Counted from the stretch's first letter, positions 42,196 through 54,200 are shown. The stretch is 64,000 bases of DNA from Parietichytrium sp. I65-24A (GCA_012862575.1 BLSF01000039.1:125695-189694); one strand, 5' to 3'. The notes: generated by a model not told the origin, from the letters alone. Numbers and translations are program-made.

Positions 42196-42827
42196 GTCTT
42201 GTTCGTTCGTATCTGGGACGAAACAGAGCGACCCAGGAGAGCGTCCTCGTCCCACTGGCCGCAAAGTTTCGAGGCGTTTCGTCGAGCCTGCTCTACTGCA
42301 CACCGCGCAATTTCGAGCGCATGAAGGCGAACTAAGTTATGTGATACCGCCACCAGCAGTGCGCCCGCTTATTTGGGATTCACAAAAGGGCGACGGAGGA
42401 CTGCCAACCACTGTACTAGCACCTAGCCTAAGCTGTAAGAGAGCAACGTGTAGGATTTGGTTTCGTGAGTACTGAGTACCACACTAAAGTTTTTAATTGA
42501 TCAAATCATTCATTCACAGTCAATGAATTCAATGATGCGAAATGGAGCACTGAGCACTGGACACTGCGGCGTCAAATCTATCTGTGCAACTGTCAATGTC
42601 TATCAGTATCTGTCAGTGTCATTCTGTCCTGCAATCTCTAAAAAGAAGCAATTGAGGCTATAGATTCTGCAGAATCCAGAATTCAGAATTCAGATAGAAA
42701 GACAAAGCCAAACTGTTGCAGTACTGTTTGCTACTGAGCACAGCACGCACTCAAGTATCTCGAGAGATCTCGAGCACGGCAAATTTGAAAAGCAAAGTAA
42801 AAACCGCAAATAACGTGCTCTGTAACG

Positions 42828-42839
42828 GTACTCGAGTAC
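42828..42839. promoter_or_regulatory. GTACTCGAGTAC palindrome upstream of DAD1
   Basis: A perfect 12-base palindrome 175 bases before the DAD1 start codon. Identical copies lie at 48543 and 60465, also upstream of plus-strand genes. A candidate dimeric transcription-factor site. Confidence 0.45.
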
Positions 42840-43013
42840 TAGTTCTCGGTGGACAACGGACCGGCTGACAAACAAACACGAGATCCTCTCGAGCTGCAAC
42901 GCGCCTGCAAGCGGCAGTTGAGCGCGAGATTTGAGTTGGGCAAGCCCATTCTCTGTGGGCCAAGCGTCGTGTTTTGGTGGTTGGGCGTGGGAAAACCAAG
43001 CGGGTCGAGAGAG

Positions 43014-43353
43014 ATGAGCTCCGGTCGCGCTACTAAACAGGTGTCGGACGACGCTACGGCGTTCGACATGGAGCGCTCGCATCTGTTGGAGGAGATTGTT
43101 CAGGTAAGTTGGGTGTCACGGTTGCAGTTGCGAGTTGCGAGTTGCAGTATCGGAGTGTCAAAGTGTCAGAGTGCGGATTCTGACTGGGGTTTTCAATTCA
43201 AAAAACGCGGTTGCTGCACAGGGACTGGTCGAGGCCACGGCGCAGATGAAGGCGCTCAACCGAAACATGGAGCATCTGGCAGAAGTGGGGAAGAGCTTTG
43301 AGCGCTCCGCCGTGCTGTGGACGGACTTTTGCAATGACATGAAACAGCAGTGA
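43014..43353 (+). CDS. DAD1: DASH/Dam1 complex subunit DAD1, two exons
   Basis: Exon 1 is 43014-43103 (30 codons) and exon 2 is 43222-43353. The 118-nt intron begins GTAAGT and ends GCACAG, phase 0. The product is 73 residues, close to fungal Dad1 (about 75-95). The diagnostic core is present: FDMERSHLLEEIVQ in exon 1, then LNRNMEHLAEVGKSFE and a final VLWTDF in exon 2. This matches the family pattern L-N-x2-(L/M)-E-x3-x-V-G-(K/R)-x-F-x-S-x2-L-W. Dad1 is part of the ten-subunit ring that couples kinetochores to microtubule ends. Because the exons are tiny, the gene is easily missed. The intron contains no in-frame continuation that would make a better protein. Its neighbours are unrelated. 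Confidence 0.82.
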
Positions 43354-43669
43354 AAACCAGTGCAACGAATTGCTTTTGACAAGTGTAATTACGGACGATT
43401 AAAAGAGTGGAGACCGGTCAAATCTTCACTCTACACTTTCTGCAAAAATAAAAGGAAGAATAAAATTGCCAGCGACAAAGGACATAGAATCACTGAACGA
43501 GGATTCACAATTTTTTCTAACCATGATTTTAAAAAATACAAAAACAAAGGCGCATACACAACCTCATACAAGCGAGAATCGGGGCGCCGGATGAAATGTA
43601 AACCAAAAGCCAAAGCCTTGCCACACATGCAGCGTTATTCCGACTAACCTAACGCTCGAGCAAGAGATT
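43354..43669. other. Convergent 3' region
   Basis: The DAD1 and ankyrin genes end toward each other. The interval is A/T-rich with several AAATAAAA-like words (43446-43452) that could serve as a DAD1 poly(A) signal. No gene is seen. Confidence 0.55.
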
Positions 43670-46600
43670 TTAATAATTTCGGCCCAAAAATGCCAAAATG
43701 GAGAGCATTGTGTCTCCAGGGAGCAGTCGGCCCAGTCTATTGTTCACCATCAAAATAGATAGTGCCTCCTTCTGTACCGACTTTGGATACAGACAAGCAT
43801 TCAGCGGCGAAAAGGGGAGCATGCTTTGGGCGATCAGCTCGATTGACAAAAAACATGGAGGAGGTGTCACGACTCCATTGTCTGGTTGAGTGGCTAGATC
43901 GCTCTCCAGGAGTTCACGAATCCTCAGATTCAGTCCCCGTTCGTTCTCCTTCCACATTTTCGGAAGAATCTCGCGCGGGAGCTGAGGTAGAACTATGTCA
44001 GCCAACTCGTCTCTGCCTGCCTCGACCCCAGCAAGCAAGAGGCTGAGTGGGGTGCAACGAGAATTTGGCGTTGGGGTGAATAGGTCCGAGTTCTTGCACC
44101 CATCACTGGTGAGAACGGCCAAAAGATTTCTTCTGTCACGGGACTCTGCGAAGAAATGGATCGGGGACCAGTCCTCTGCGCGCCGCAGCCATTCGTCAAT
44201 GCCACGGTGCCCTTCCTCCCGTGCAATCTGTTCCAATCATCATATTTTTCAGAGCGAGTCAGCATGAGTCGTTCAATTCAAAAGCAGTAACAATTTATCC
44301 ACACAAAGCAAAAAAGAACTTACATCCGCGGGGGTGATACCGAGGCTCCGCGAGCGAAAATCGGCACCGATAGCAGGATGTACCAAGTAACGCACCACGT
44401 GCAAGAAGCCAGAACCTGCTGCGAGGTGCAAGGGCTCAAACTCGTGCGTACTCGACCTTGAAGTTTTACCTGTGAGGAACGGGATTGAGAGCGCAAATTA
44501 GATTAATAACAACGAAACAAGCAAGGTGTTTTTCAAACTCTCCAGACTTACAGCTTCTGACCGCTTCGGCCCCATATATCTCCACCAAATAGCGAATCAC
44601 GTCAAGCGCGCCGCCTCGAGCAGCTGAATGTAAAGAAGAGCATCCGTTCCGCTTGAAGTCGGTCAGAGGGTTAATCTTAAACTCGTCCATGAAGAACTTC
44701 ACCAGCTCAACGTGATTGCTACGGCAAGCGCAATCCATGGGGTTGGAAGAAGACGAGTTCTGACCCCATAACTCCGTTGGAATTCTGCCGTGCTTGGAGC
44801 CTGACAGGAGGAATTTGACGACGTTCAGGTGCCCGTGCTTTGAGGCGGTGAGAACTGGAGTGGCTCCGACAGAGTTTGGTTGCCATATGTCTGCGTCAAA
44901 CTCATTCACAAGAGCCTCCACGACATCCAAGTGCCCATGATGCGCGGCAATGTACAACGCGGTCATCCCATTGCGGACCGGCTCGTTCACTGGAAACAGT
45001 AGCTCTCCGGTGCTCGAGGACCTGCATTGCAATAGAAAACGAATTGCACTCACATGACCGCCTTTGGCCCCCCAGTGCAACGCATTCCAACGCTGCGTGA
45101 TGGTAGTAGCACGCATCAGGCTATCGTGCATAACCCTGGCAAAGAGTTTCTGTACAGACAAACTCAGCCCGTCAGAACACAGACACTTTCCCGACCAAAA
45201 AAGATAATCCAAAATGCATAAACTTACCAAGTGATTGCAGTTTCCACTCCTTGCAGATATCATCACAGCCGTTACACCTTCATTCAAGGTAGCCGAGCGA
45301 ACACCTCCATTTTGCAGGATAAACTCGGCGCAAGACACGTCAAAAGTAGCCCGTGAAGCCACCATGACCGGGGTGTGTTCGTCGGTTTTGCGCCGGTTCA
45401 AGCGAAGAATTTTGACCAGCTTCCGTGACAATTCATTTCCTGCAAAGAGGTCATCCAGCATACCAGTGTCAACTCGCTCTAGACCGTTCACTACTTCTTG
45501 GTCGAGCTCAACCTCGTTCGCCTTGGAGGCTAAGCAGATGTATTTCGCGAGCTGTGGAGCGGCTTCCACCAAAGAGGAGGAGGGGAGGAGAGGCGCATGA
45601 ATGAGCAAATTAAGAATATCTACACGTCCGACTTGAGCGGCAACATGAGCAGGGCTCCATCCAAACTCGTCCACGCTGTCAACATCTGCGCCGTGCTCGA
45701 TTAATGTTGATATCTATTTCAACATGAAGAGCAAATCGTTAGTATGCACGCGCAAACTTGTCCGATAACACTTACTCTAGAAGAAGAGAAAGAAACGCCA
45801 GAAAAAAACTTACCACATCGTTTCTGCGCTGATAAGCGGCCAAATGCAGCGCTGTGGAGGAGTTGCTGCTTCGCGCCTGGATATCTGCCTTTAGATCCTG
45901 GATTAAGCATGCAGCCACATCAGCATGGCCATTCTGACAAGCTACGTGCAGAGCAGTCATCCCATTGCGCTTCTTGAGGTGCGGGTCAGGATTGTAACGA
46001 CTAAGGACCTTGACGGCCGCAAGCGATCCGAAGCGGGCTGCAGCGTACAAGCACGAAGACCGATCGGACTCAAGGACAAAATTGACATTCGCTCCTCTCT
46101 CGGAAAAAAGTCTGACAAATTCCACTTTGCCGGTGTAGCACGCCAAAAAGAGAGGCGAAAAGACATTCTGTGTACCTCTCCTCCCGTCCACCGGAAATCC
46201 TTGGTCTAAAAGAAAGGTTGCTACGTTCAATAGCCCAAAGTAGCATGCCAAGCACAGCGGAGAATTCAGAATGAACTTCTGCTCCATGGAGTTTGAACCG
46301 CTCAGCGCGAAGATCGTTACGCCTGGGTTCTCGCAATCGGACGCAAACTCTCTTCTCCCGAACCTCTCCACGATCTCGTCCGCGCAAAACTGTTTGAAGA
46401 GCATTTTCAGCCCTTTCAAAGCTCTCTCCTCGGGGACGTGGTCTGAGCACAGGTCCAGCACACAACTCTCCACATTGTCTTCCGTGAGAGCCTGACTGAA
46501 CAGTTCCACTATCAGGTCAACTTTTCGCGGCCGGGGATTCTCGTCTGGCCCTGAAGGCAGTTTACGTTTTTTGTTGCACGCAGCCCCGTGACTTGATGAC

Positions 46601-46734
46601 CGTCTGAGAGAAAGTCCCGGCACGGCCGACTGGATCGAAGAGCTTGTGAACAGAGAGCCCATCTCCAAACTCTCATCCGTGTGAGCGTTCTCCAGAGCGT
46701 ACTCTGGTCGTCCGCTTTCCGCTTTCCGCTTCAT
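43670..46734 (-). CDS. Ankyrin-repeat protein, five exons
   Basis: Exons on the minus strand: 46734-45814, 45713-45228, 45149-44552, 44469-44324 and 44227-43670. The four introns (100, 78, 82 and 96 nt) all begin GTAAGT and end AG, and every junction keeps frame and repairs an ankyrin repeat, for example RRNDV-ISTLIEHGADV and CNHL-KLFARVM. The product is about 902 residues from the ATG at 46734; a GTG further upstream opens the same frame but is unlikely. The N-terminal 150 residues carry a basic KKRKLPSG segment, a possible nuclear signal. At least twelve ankyrin repeats follow in two blocks (for example GMTALHVACQNGHADVAACL, GMTALYIAAHHGHLDVVEAL). The C-terminus (NRLGRLLPGDTMLSILAFLGRNY) resembles an F-box- or SOCS-like end but is too divergent to assign. 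Probably a protein-interaction scaffold. Confidence 0.88.
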
Positions 46735-48542
46735 TTGACTTTTTTTTTCTGCACCTTTTACGTAACTAAACCCTCCTCCACCTCGCTCTGCCTTATGCGC
46801 CTCGAGGACACAGGACACCTACCTCAACTCCACCCGATATCCGTGGAAAGTATAGTGTGTATATGTATTTGTTTATTATACACTTCGCGTGCCCGGTCGA
46901 GTACCCCACTCCTGGCGCCCCACACTTCTCCCCGCAGCTATGGCGCAGTCACCGATTTCTCCCAAGGTGGGGGGAAACGCCTCTCACCTAGCGTAAATTG
47001 CGTAAGCGCCGAGTAACCCCCCGAGTGTCCCCGAGTACCCTCAAGTACCGCCCTGTGGTCCGAGAACAGTGGACAGTGGACAGTGGACAGTGCACACGCG
47101 CGCACTCTGTTGCGTCTCTGTGGGTGCGCGCTGTGTGGAGACAATTATATAACTTAGTTGTCGGTTCTTTCTCTTTCTTTCTTTCTTTCTTTCAAAGTTC
47201 AATTGAAAGTATGGAGCTTAGTGAATTTTGAATTTGCCTTTCTTTCCCTTTCTCTTTTCTCTTTTCTCTTTCTTTTGTCTCTCTCTTCTCCGCTTTTTCC
47301 CTCTTCCTCCCGAGCTCTCTTTTACATCTTTTTCCTGGTCTTCCTGGTCCGTAAGTTACGCGCGGATAGATGGGATTACGGCGTGCTGACCGAGGGAGTG
47401 TGGTACTCACTACAAACAGTGAGTCCCTTATGGTGGTGATATTAATGGGTCTTGATAGTTTGAAGGATGAAAGTAGATCTCCAGGTCTTGTATGTTAGTT
47501 TCCCTGTGCCAGCTAGTGTTTAGTTCTGTTGTAATTTCCTAGTTGGAATGTAGAATCGACGTAGTATTTTTTAGTCAAAGCTATGGGTACTTCTGTTCTT
47601 GTTATTCCAAGAACCGGATCTCCTCGCGAGTTGTGTAAAGCTAATGTCCTACAAACCTATCGGAGATAATAAGCCCGACTGCACATTACAATAAAGCTGT
47701 GTATTACGAATTCCTATTAATTATTCACTAGGAATAGATAGAAGGCTCAGTGCGAATTAATCTCATAAGATTGCTAGTCAATTTTGATATCTTGCTGGAA
47801 GTCTTACTCGATACATAGGTTCTTGAGTAACAGCATTGCCATCAGCCAATAGGAGGATGGGATACTACTGCCTTAGGGCTGCAATAGCATTTTCTTCGTA
47901 GACTTCCATTCTTCCTTTCTGTCAGCTTCGCATACTCCCTTGCATCCTACTAAACCTTATGGATCGATAGGGACTCCTGAATGGACTGGGGCGATCAAGG
48001 AATTATTCACCTCAATGCTCAAGAAAACAAAAAGTCGATTTGAAGGAAACAAAACAATCAAGAGAGCTGTCATGCGTACCACGATACTGACTGTGAGAAT
48101 ATTATTATTAGAGTACTGTCTGTGCTTGGCACATTCGCGTTCTTTTCTCGCAATTGACGTGGCGTTCTGACTGGAAAGTTCAAAAGCGCGGTTTGAATTT
48201 TGAAAATTCAAATTAAAATCGAGCGTCCTGTACCCGAGTACAGAGTGCTGGGTCCAGTGCCTACTGCTTCTCGTTTGCCATGATCAGAATTATGAATTTT
48301 GAATTTTGAATTCTGGAGCTTGTCTTGTTCACAGCCGAGTTTTTTATATTTGCTTTTGCTCTCGGAAATACAATTAAGAAATGGAAACAACTGCGGAGAA
48401 ATAAAAGTGAATATCAATCTGTCGTCCCATGTTGGATGGCCAAACTATGATCATTATTATTCAGGCAGTCGTCTCGATTGCGTTTCCCGGCACGAGGCCA
48501 ACCACTGCCAAAGTCGGTTAGAATCTCTCAGTTACCGCACCA

Positions 48543-48554
48543 GTACTCGAGTAC
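48543..48554. promoter_or_regulatory. GTACTCGAGTAC palindrome upstream of RCC2-like gene
   Basis: The second perfect copy, 569 bases before the start codon and about 240 bases before the putative 5' UTR splice donor. Confidence 0.45.
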
Positions 48555-48792
48555 CCTCGAGCATACTCGACGCTTTTCAAACCTAATGTATTTCAAAATT
48601 CAAAAATTCAAACTATTGCTTCGCTCTTAGTGGGACGAAAAGGATGGAAGAATGAATGTGTGGACGTTTGCAATAGCCACTGCCTAGTGATTACCTAATC
48701 AACTCCTACCAAAAGATTTCGTTCGTTTGGAGCGCGCAGTGCGGAGAGGAGAGAGAAAGAGTACGGTAACAGATATCCGCGTACGATATCAG

Positions 48793-49121
48793 GTAAGTCT
48801 GGTTTCAACTGTGGGGAGGGCGCGCCTCTCGATGGCTGTGGGAGTGTGGGAATGTGGGAATATGGGAGTGTGGGAGTGTTGGAGTGTGGGAAGTGGCCAG
48901 CGACGGGTTCGGTAGAGTGAGAGAAAGTGTGAAGATTGACTGACGCGAGATGATGTTAATCGGTGTGAACTATTGCTTTCACCATTCTGCCCGACGCTCT
49001 CTTGGCGCTGGGGCGATTCTGGATGTTTGTTGCTTGATGTCTTTCTTCTCTTGCATTCGTCGCACAAGTGGCAAGCTGGGAAAGTGGGGGAAAGGCCTGA
49101 ATTATAGCAGAGGTAAAGCAG
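48793..49121 (+). other. Putative 5' UTR intron of RCC2-like gene
   Basis: A GTAAGT donor at 48793 after ATATCAG, with candidate acceptors ending at 49110 (TTATAGCAG) or 49121 (AAAGCAG), just before the ATG at 49123. It contains a GTGGGAGT minisatellite at 48838-48891. The intron would be longer than the coding-region introns. Not proven without transcripts. Confidence 0.45.
48838..48891. repeat. GTGGGAGT/GTGGGAAT minisatellite
   Basis: About seven degenerate 8-base units inside the putative 5' UTR intron. Confidence 0.85.
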
Positions 49122-49122
49122 G

Positions 49123-50920
49123 ATGTCATCTTCTAAATCGCTCGATGAAACCACGCCAGGTGGCGAAGTGGTGTTTACCGGGCACGCGAGCTGGAGTATG
49201 GTTGGGAAAAACTCCAAAACAGCAGATTTCGATGGCGTGGAAGACCAGATCCTCTGGGAGTTTCACCGTCTGAGGCCATTGATGGGGATCAAAATTTCGA
49301 AAATCTTCTCCGGCCCGATTTCGTGCGCATGCTTTGCAGCGACTCCATCTGGCGAGCTCTACGCGTGGGGGAGGAACAAGAGCGGGCAACTTGGACTTGG
49401 CCACAACACGAACGTGTACAATCCCACAAAAGTGGACATCCCAAACGATGAGCCCATTGTCGGTGGCTGCAGCGGGTCAAACCACACGCTTGTCTACTCT
49501 GCAGCAGGATCCCTCTTCGCCACGGGGGCAGGCAAGAGCGGCCAGCTTGGGATCGGCCGGAGAGTGGACCAGAAAAAGTTTTTGACTGTGGACATGTCAA
49601 GCACGATCGTTGCCGTTGCATGCGGCAGGGAGTTTAGTATGATTGTAGACACCAACGGAGTTATCTACTCGTGCGGCCATCCAGAGCACGGCTGCCTGGG
49701 CAATGGCACGGAAGGAAAGTCTCTCGTCAAGACTGGGACCTTTTCGTTCGACTTTGTTTCAACACCTGCCCCGATCATGGCTTTTGCGCGCTACGAGAAT
49801 GTCAAGATCGTGGACGTAGCTTGCGGCGCCAAACACACTTGCGCGATGGACTCGGAAGGGAGAATTTACACTTGGGGATTTGGCGCATACGGCAGATTGG
49901 GTCACAAGGACGCAAAAGACCAGATGGAACCACTCGCTGTTGAGGAGTTTTCCTTTGAGCCTCCTCCACTACGCGATGACATCCCAAAGTTCATGCAGAG
50001 ACAGATTCCCAAGCTTCGCGCATCAGCGTAAGTTTCTTCGCAACTTCCACACACTGGGCGGAACTCGACCAGCTTTGCTTACTTCATTTTTCTGTTTTTT
50101 TCTTGTTCAAATCACAGCATCGCCTGTGGCAACACGGCTACTTTCGCGGTGGACGGAGAGACGAAGGCTCTCTACATGTTTGGAATCACCAAGAAAAGCG
50201 GAGAGGCCAAACTGTATCCTTCCATAGGTGAGTGCTTTTGAATCTATGGAGCTGTGCGGATTCCGAATGCTTTTTGCCAACTTCTAATTTTATTCCTTGT
50301 TTGGATGATTGCCCTTAATTGTTACTGCTGTAGAACCAAACGTCCAAGGATGGCGAATCAGATCTGTGAGCTGCGGATTAACTTCAGTTGCGGTTGCGTC
50401 CGAGAGGCAAGTCATCACCTGGGGTCCAAGCCCTACCTTCGGCGAGCTTGGGTACGGAGCAGACGGGCCAAAGTCCTCCACCAAGAGCAAAGAGGCTCCA
50501 AATCTGAAGGGCTGCACGACCCTACAAGTCGCGTCTGGGATGGCGCACACTCTAGCCCTTGTGGATGTGGACGACGAAGTCAGCAAGGATTTGCTCGAGA
50601 AACTGCAGGTCTTCGAGCCGGCTGAAGTCGACCCAAAATTTGCCAAGGAAGCCGCTGCAAAGGCTGCTGCAAAGAAGCAACAAAAGAAAAGCACAAAGAA
50701 AGGCAATAGCGACGAGGCTGATGACGACGAGGCCGATGACGACGGTGAAGAAGACGCTTCTGACGACGAAGAAGCATCTTCCGGTGGAGCCGAGGATGAT
50801 GAGGAAGAGGAAGAAGAAGACTTCAAACCAAAATCGAAACGAAAGGCCGCCGGCTCAGCACGTGGAGGAAGGGGAAGGGGCCGTGGAAGAGGCCGTGGCA
50901 GCAAGAAGCGAAAGACATAA
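49123..50920 (+). CDS. RCC2-like (TD-60) RCC1-repeat protein, three exons
   Basis: Exons 49123-50027, 50118-50227 and 50334-50920. The introns of 90 and 106 nt have GTAAGT and GTGAGT donors and CACAG and TGTAG acceptors. Total 533 residues. RCC1 blades are clear: SGELYAWGRNKSGQLGLGH, AAGSLFATGAGKSGQLGIG, GVIYSCGHPEHGCLGNG, EGRIYTWGFGAYGRLGHKD and VITWGPSPTFGELGYG. The last motif, with KSSTKSKEAPNLKG after it, is characteristic of RCC2 and not of RCC1. In animals RCC2 acts at centromeres, the midbody and with Rac/Arf GTPases. The C-terminus carries an acidic run (EADDDEADDDGEEDASDDEE) and then an RG-rich, Lys/Arg-rich end (GRGRGRGRGRGSKKRKT) suited to nuclear import and nucleic-acid contact. 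A GTPase-exchange role is inferred only. Confidence 0.9.
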
Positions 50921-51260
50921 GCAAGTAACGCCAACTCTCGTGAACCATTTCCCCCGGCGAGGAACCCATGCTGCTCTGCACATCCCCGGGGAAATTATAC
51001 GTGGTGTACAACCTTCTTTACGAACACACGCAAACCATAAATTAATCAACATAACGCAAAACGCCAATCCTCACTTCCTTCGCTTCTGATAAACCCTGGC
51101 TACTTGGACATGCGGTGTAAGAAAAAGAAAATTCATGAGTCAAACTCCCGTGTTCATCACCTTGTGTCTCACTCTCCGTCAAGATACCGGTACTGGATTG
51201 CAAGGCCATTTTCATTTGATTTAAAAAATTCCCTTCGTTAGATAATCACAAGCCTAAGCT
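50921..51260. other. Convergent 3' region
   Basis: The RCC2-like and Rav1-type genes end toward each other in 340 bases. AT-rich with no strong signal and no gene. Confidence 0.6.
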
Positions 51261-54200
51261 CTAAATCATAAGAGAAGACAGCGGCGTCATCTTCACTTTT
51301 CCATCCGCGCCACAAGTGAACAAGAAGTCTGACGAGAATGCGAGATCGGTCGTGCCACGCTGGCTGATCAAGGACTCTGACGTTACACCGTTCATAAATG
51401 TGTGCGTTGGATGCATACCTGTCAAATGAGTGTGCATGACAGGCTTTCCTCCCCGATAGGTCCATAATTTGACGGTGCCATCTGTGCTTCCGGAACCAAA
51501 GTAGTTGCCTTTGGAAGGGTGGACTGTCAGAGACCGGATCGCCTTAGTGTGAACGTGTTCCTGCTCCATTAGCAATGTCCGTTGGCGAAGATCAAACACT
51601 GCGAGTTGGCCGTTTCCTCCGCCCACCAGAAGGGCTTGCTCGTCTTGCAAATGCGCTACAGAATATGCCGCAGAATGATTGCTGCACACCACCTTCGCAA
51701 CACGGCTGGACCTAGGCGGGACAGAAAGGTCCCACAGACACAAGTTTTCTGAATGGTGGGACTGTCCAACAGAAGCTAGGATGGTGCCATTATAATTGAG
51801 GAATGCGCAGTCCAATGCTCGCTTGGTGTGACAGCTGATGAACGAGAATGGGTCATCTTCGCCGTTGTGGCAACGGTCCAAACTCCACAGCAAGATTTGT
51901 CCAACGCTATCACAAGCTGCCAGGCGTACACCATCTTCGGAAAAGCGAACTCGAGTGGTGTGCGCAGACTTCCAGAACGAATTTGAGGCAGGAGTGTTGA
52001 AGTTGGCAACCTGTTCCTTCGTTTCTGCGTCGTACAAAACCCCTCCGCCTTCCCATCGAGCAGCAGCAAAGTATGGGAGAAATGGGTGGCTTTCAACGTG
52101 CATGATTGCTCGCCCCGCGTCAGCGCCCTTGGCATTTGAAGAAGAGCCACGAAAAGGACCTGCTGATTTTGGTCTCGGTAATTGTGAAGCACCTTCCGAG
52201 CCAGCACTAGCTCGTCCATCATCGGCCGCATTCATGTGCTTCCCCTGTCCAGAGGCCTCGTCTGTGTTCCCGTCGAATGTACCGCGAGAGTCTCTCAACA
52301 GGTCCTTCACTCTGCGATGGGAAGAGACACTGTGAATGAAGCTATTCGCATACAAGTTACTATTCAGTGGCATTCTGAGATCTTCACCCCACCACAACGA
52401 GTCAGTGCTCTCGCTGACGTGAAGCAGCATCTTTGCGGATGTGCTCCAAGAGTGAGAAAACTTGTTCGCAGTTGCAGGCCTCCGAACCTGTCTGCGCATA
52501 GACGCAAACCGCTTGAGTTGGATGTGAGGCCTGCGAGGGCGTGGGAGCAAACTTGACGGCCCGCTGACCCGCCGTCTGTGTTTGAAGCTCCCCCCAAAGT
52601 CTCGAGATGTCACCCTGTGGACTGAAGCGTCCTCGCTTTCATTGTCGCTCTGCCCATCGGTATAGCGGCCAAGTTCGCCACTCTGCCTCGATAAGTCAAA
52701 GGGGTGAGCGTTGGGCTCCTGATGTACTCCGACGCGATTCTGCGAGAGCGATGATGCTCTTGAGTCCCCCTCGTCTGTGCCGTCCCCGGTGTACCCAGAC
52801 TCTGCAACCGAGGAGGCATCGTCTGATTGGCTGTCGCTCTCGTCCCCCATTTCATAGCCGGTCATAAATGAGTAAGTGACCACCTCTACACCTCGTTCCG
52901 ATGCGATCGCTATTGTGCCATCAAGCGCGTTGATCGAATCCACCGAAAGCAAAAGTCCGCTGGACTGTGAGAATACAACTTTTGCGTTTTTGGAGCAAAA
53001 TACTGTGGGGTCTGGAATGCAGCCCGTACGAACCTTTTCGCGCTCCAAAGACCGCTGAGTCCAGTTCGCTGTCGCGGCAAGGATGCAGAGTTGCTCACTC
53101 CCTTTTAGAAAATTCCAAAGCTTGCTCCGCGGTTCATCCATAAATGCTTTCCCTTGCAATAAGTTTAAACGCCTTGTTCCAACGTCTGAATACCCGACAG
53201 GAATATGCGAGTTTTGTAAGTCGCTCAGCAAGGTCCAATTAAGAGGCCAGCAAGACTGCACCAGGTCCTCCGCCAGGGTCAGACTAAAATCATCGTCCTT
53301 GACAAGGGTAGAAGTCTCAATTTGGGGAGTCGGATTCAAAGCGGCAATGACATCTCGGCGTCGAACCACCATTTGAAGAATGCTCCGCATCATAATCACC
53401 TCTAAAAGTTTGTTTGCATATTGATCTCCCCATTCTTGGAGATCCTCTCCCTCCGGTCCTTCCTCTTCAAAACCTCCGCATTCGGACTCTTGGTCCGTCG
53501 AAGCGTAGCTCTCGTGGTTGGCACTCGCCAGGCCATGACTTGATGAGGTACCCCCCGAGCGTTTTTCTTCGTTTGGCGCCGAAGTCGACGACCAGGCCAA
53601 TAGCTCCTCATAGTCAAACAGCGACCCTGCGAGACATAAAGCTTGGTCTCGGATAGCCTCAATACTAGTTTCCGGTGTAAGAAGCAACTGAATTAAATCG
53701 TACTGTTTTGCAAGAAAAGCAGCAGCGAATAGCGATACTCGGGCGTACACGTCCAACAATGCAATGAATTTTCTTTTTCTTTGCTCCCGGCCGGACCAAA
53801 CGACTCAATATCGACAAAGCGTTCGCCAATAAAGTCCTCTATACACCCTCCGAGATCGATGAAGAGCATGGAGTACGAAGCAAGCCGCCTGCTAGATAAC
53901 AAATGGCTCTCGCACGTTGAGCCGGCGTCAATCCTGCTCTGACCTAATGACACAAAGGTTGCCAGGATTGAGCTCATGACTTGTTCGAGCCTCACCACGA
54001 ACGAGCTATCGCGAAACTGCAGCAACCGTAAGATCGTCAACTCAATGGCAAGCTGATTTGAAGCACGAGCAGACTTCCAAATTGACTCTAGGACATCGTC
54101 TGCATGACACTGACCTATGCTGTTTGCTAAAATCTTGAGATCTTCCCGCAGTGCCGCAATTTCACTTGTGGACTTCACAAGGCTGCCCGACCTCCTCTGC

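Larger units (their letters stand above)
42026..43013. other. Divergent intergenic region with minisatellite
   Basis: This lies between the Tubby (-) and DAD1 (+) genes. It contains a CTTCCTTG minisatellite, a TGACTGTGA motif (42514, minus), repeated AGAATTC words near 42670 and a GTACTCGAGTAC palindrome 175 bases before the DAD1 start. No gene is seen. Confidence 0.6.
46735..49122. other. 2.4-kb divergent intergenic region
   Basis: Between the ankyrin (-) and RCC2-like (+) genes. It holds TTTC/TCTT tracts (47165-47300), a TGACTGTGA motif at 48088, several GAGTAC words (47020-47050, 48230), a GTACTCGAGTAC palindrome at 48543 and, at its right end, the likely 5' UTR intron of the RCC2-like gene. 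No gene is seen. Confidence 0.55.
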
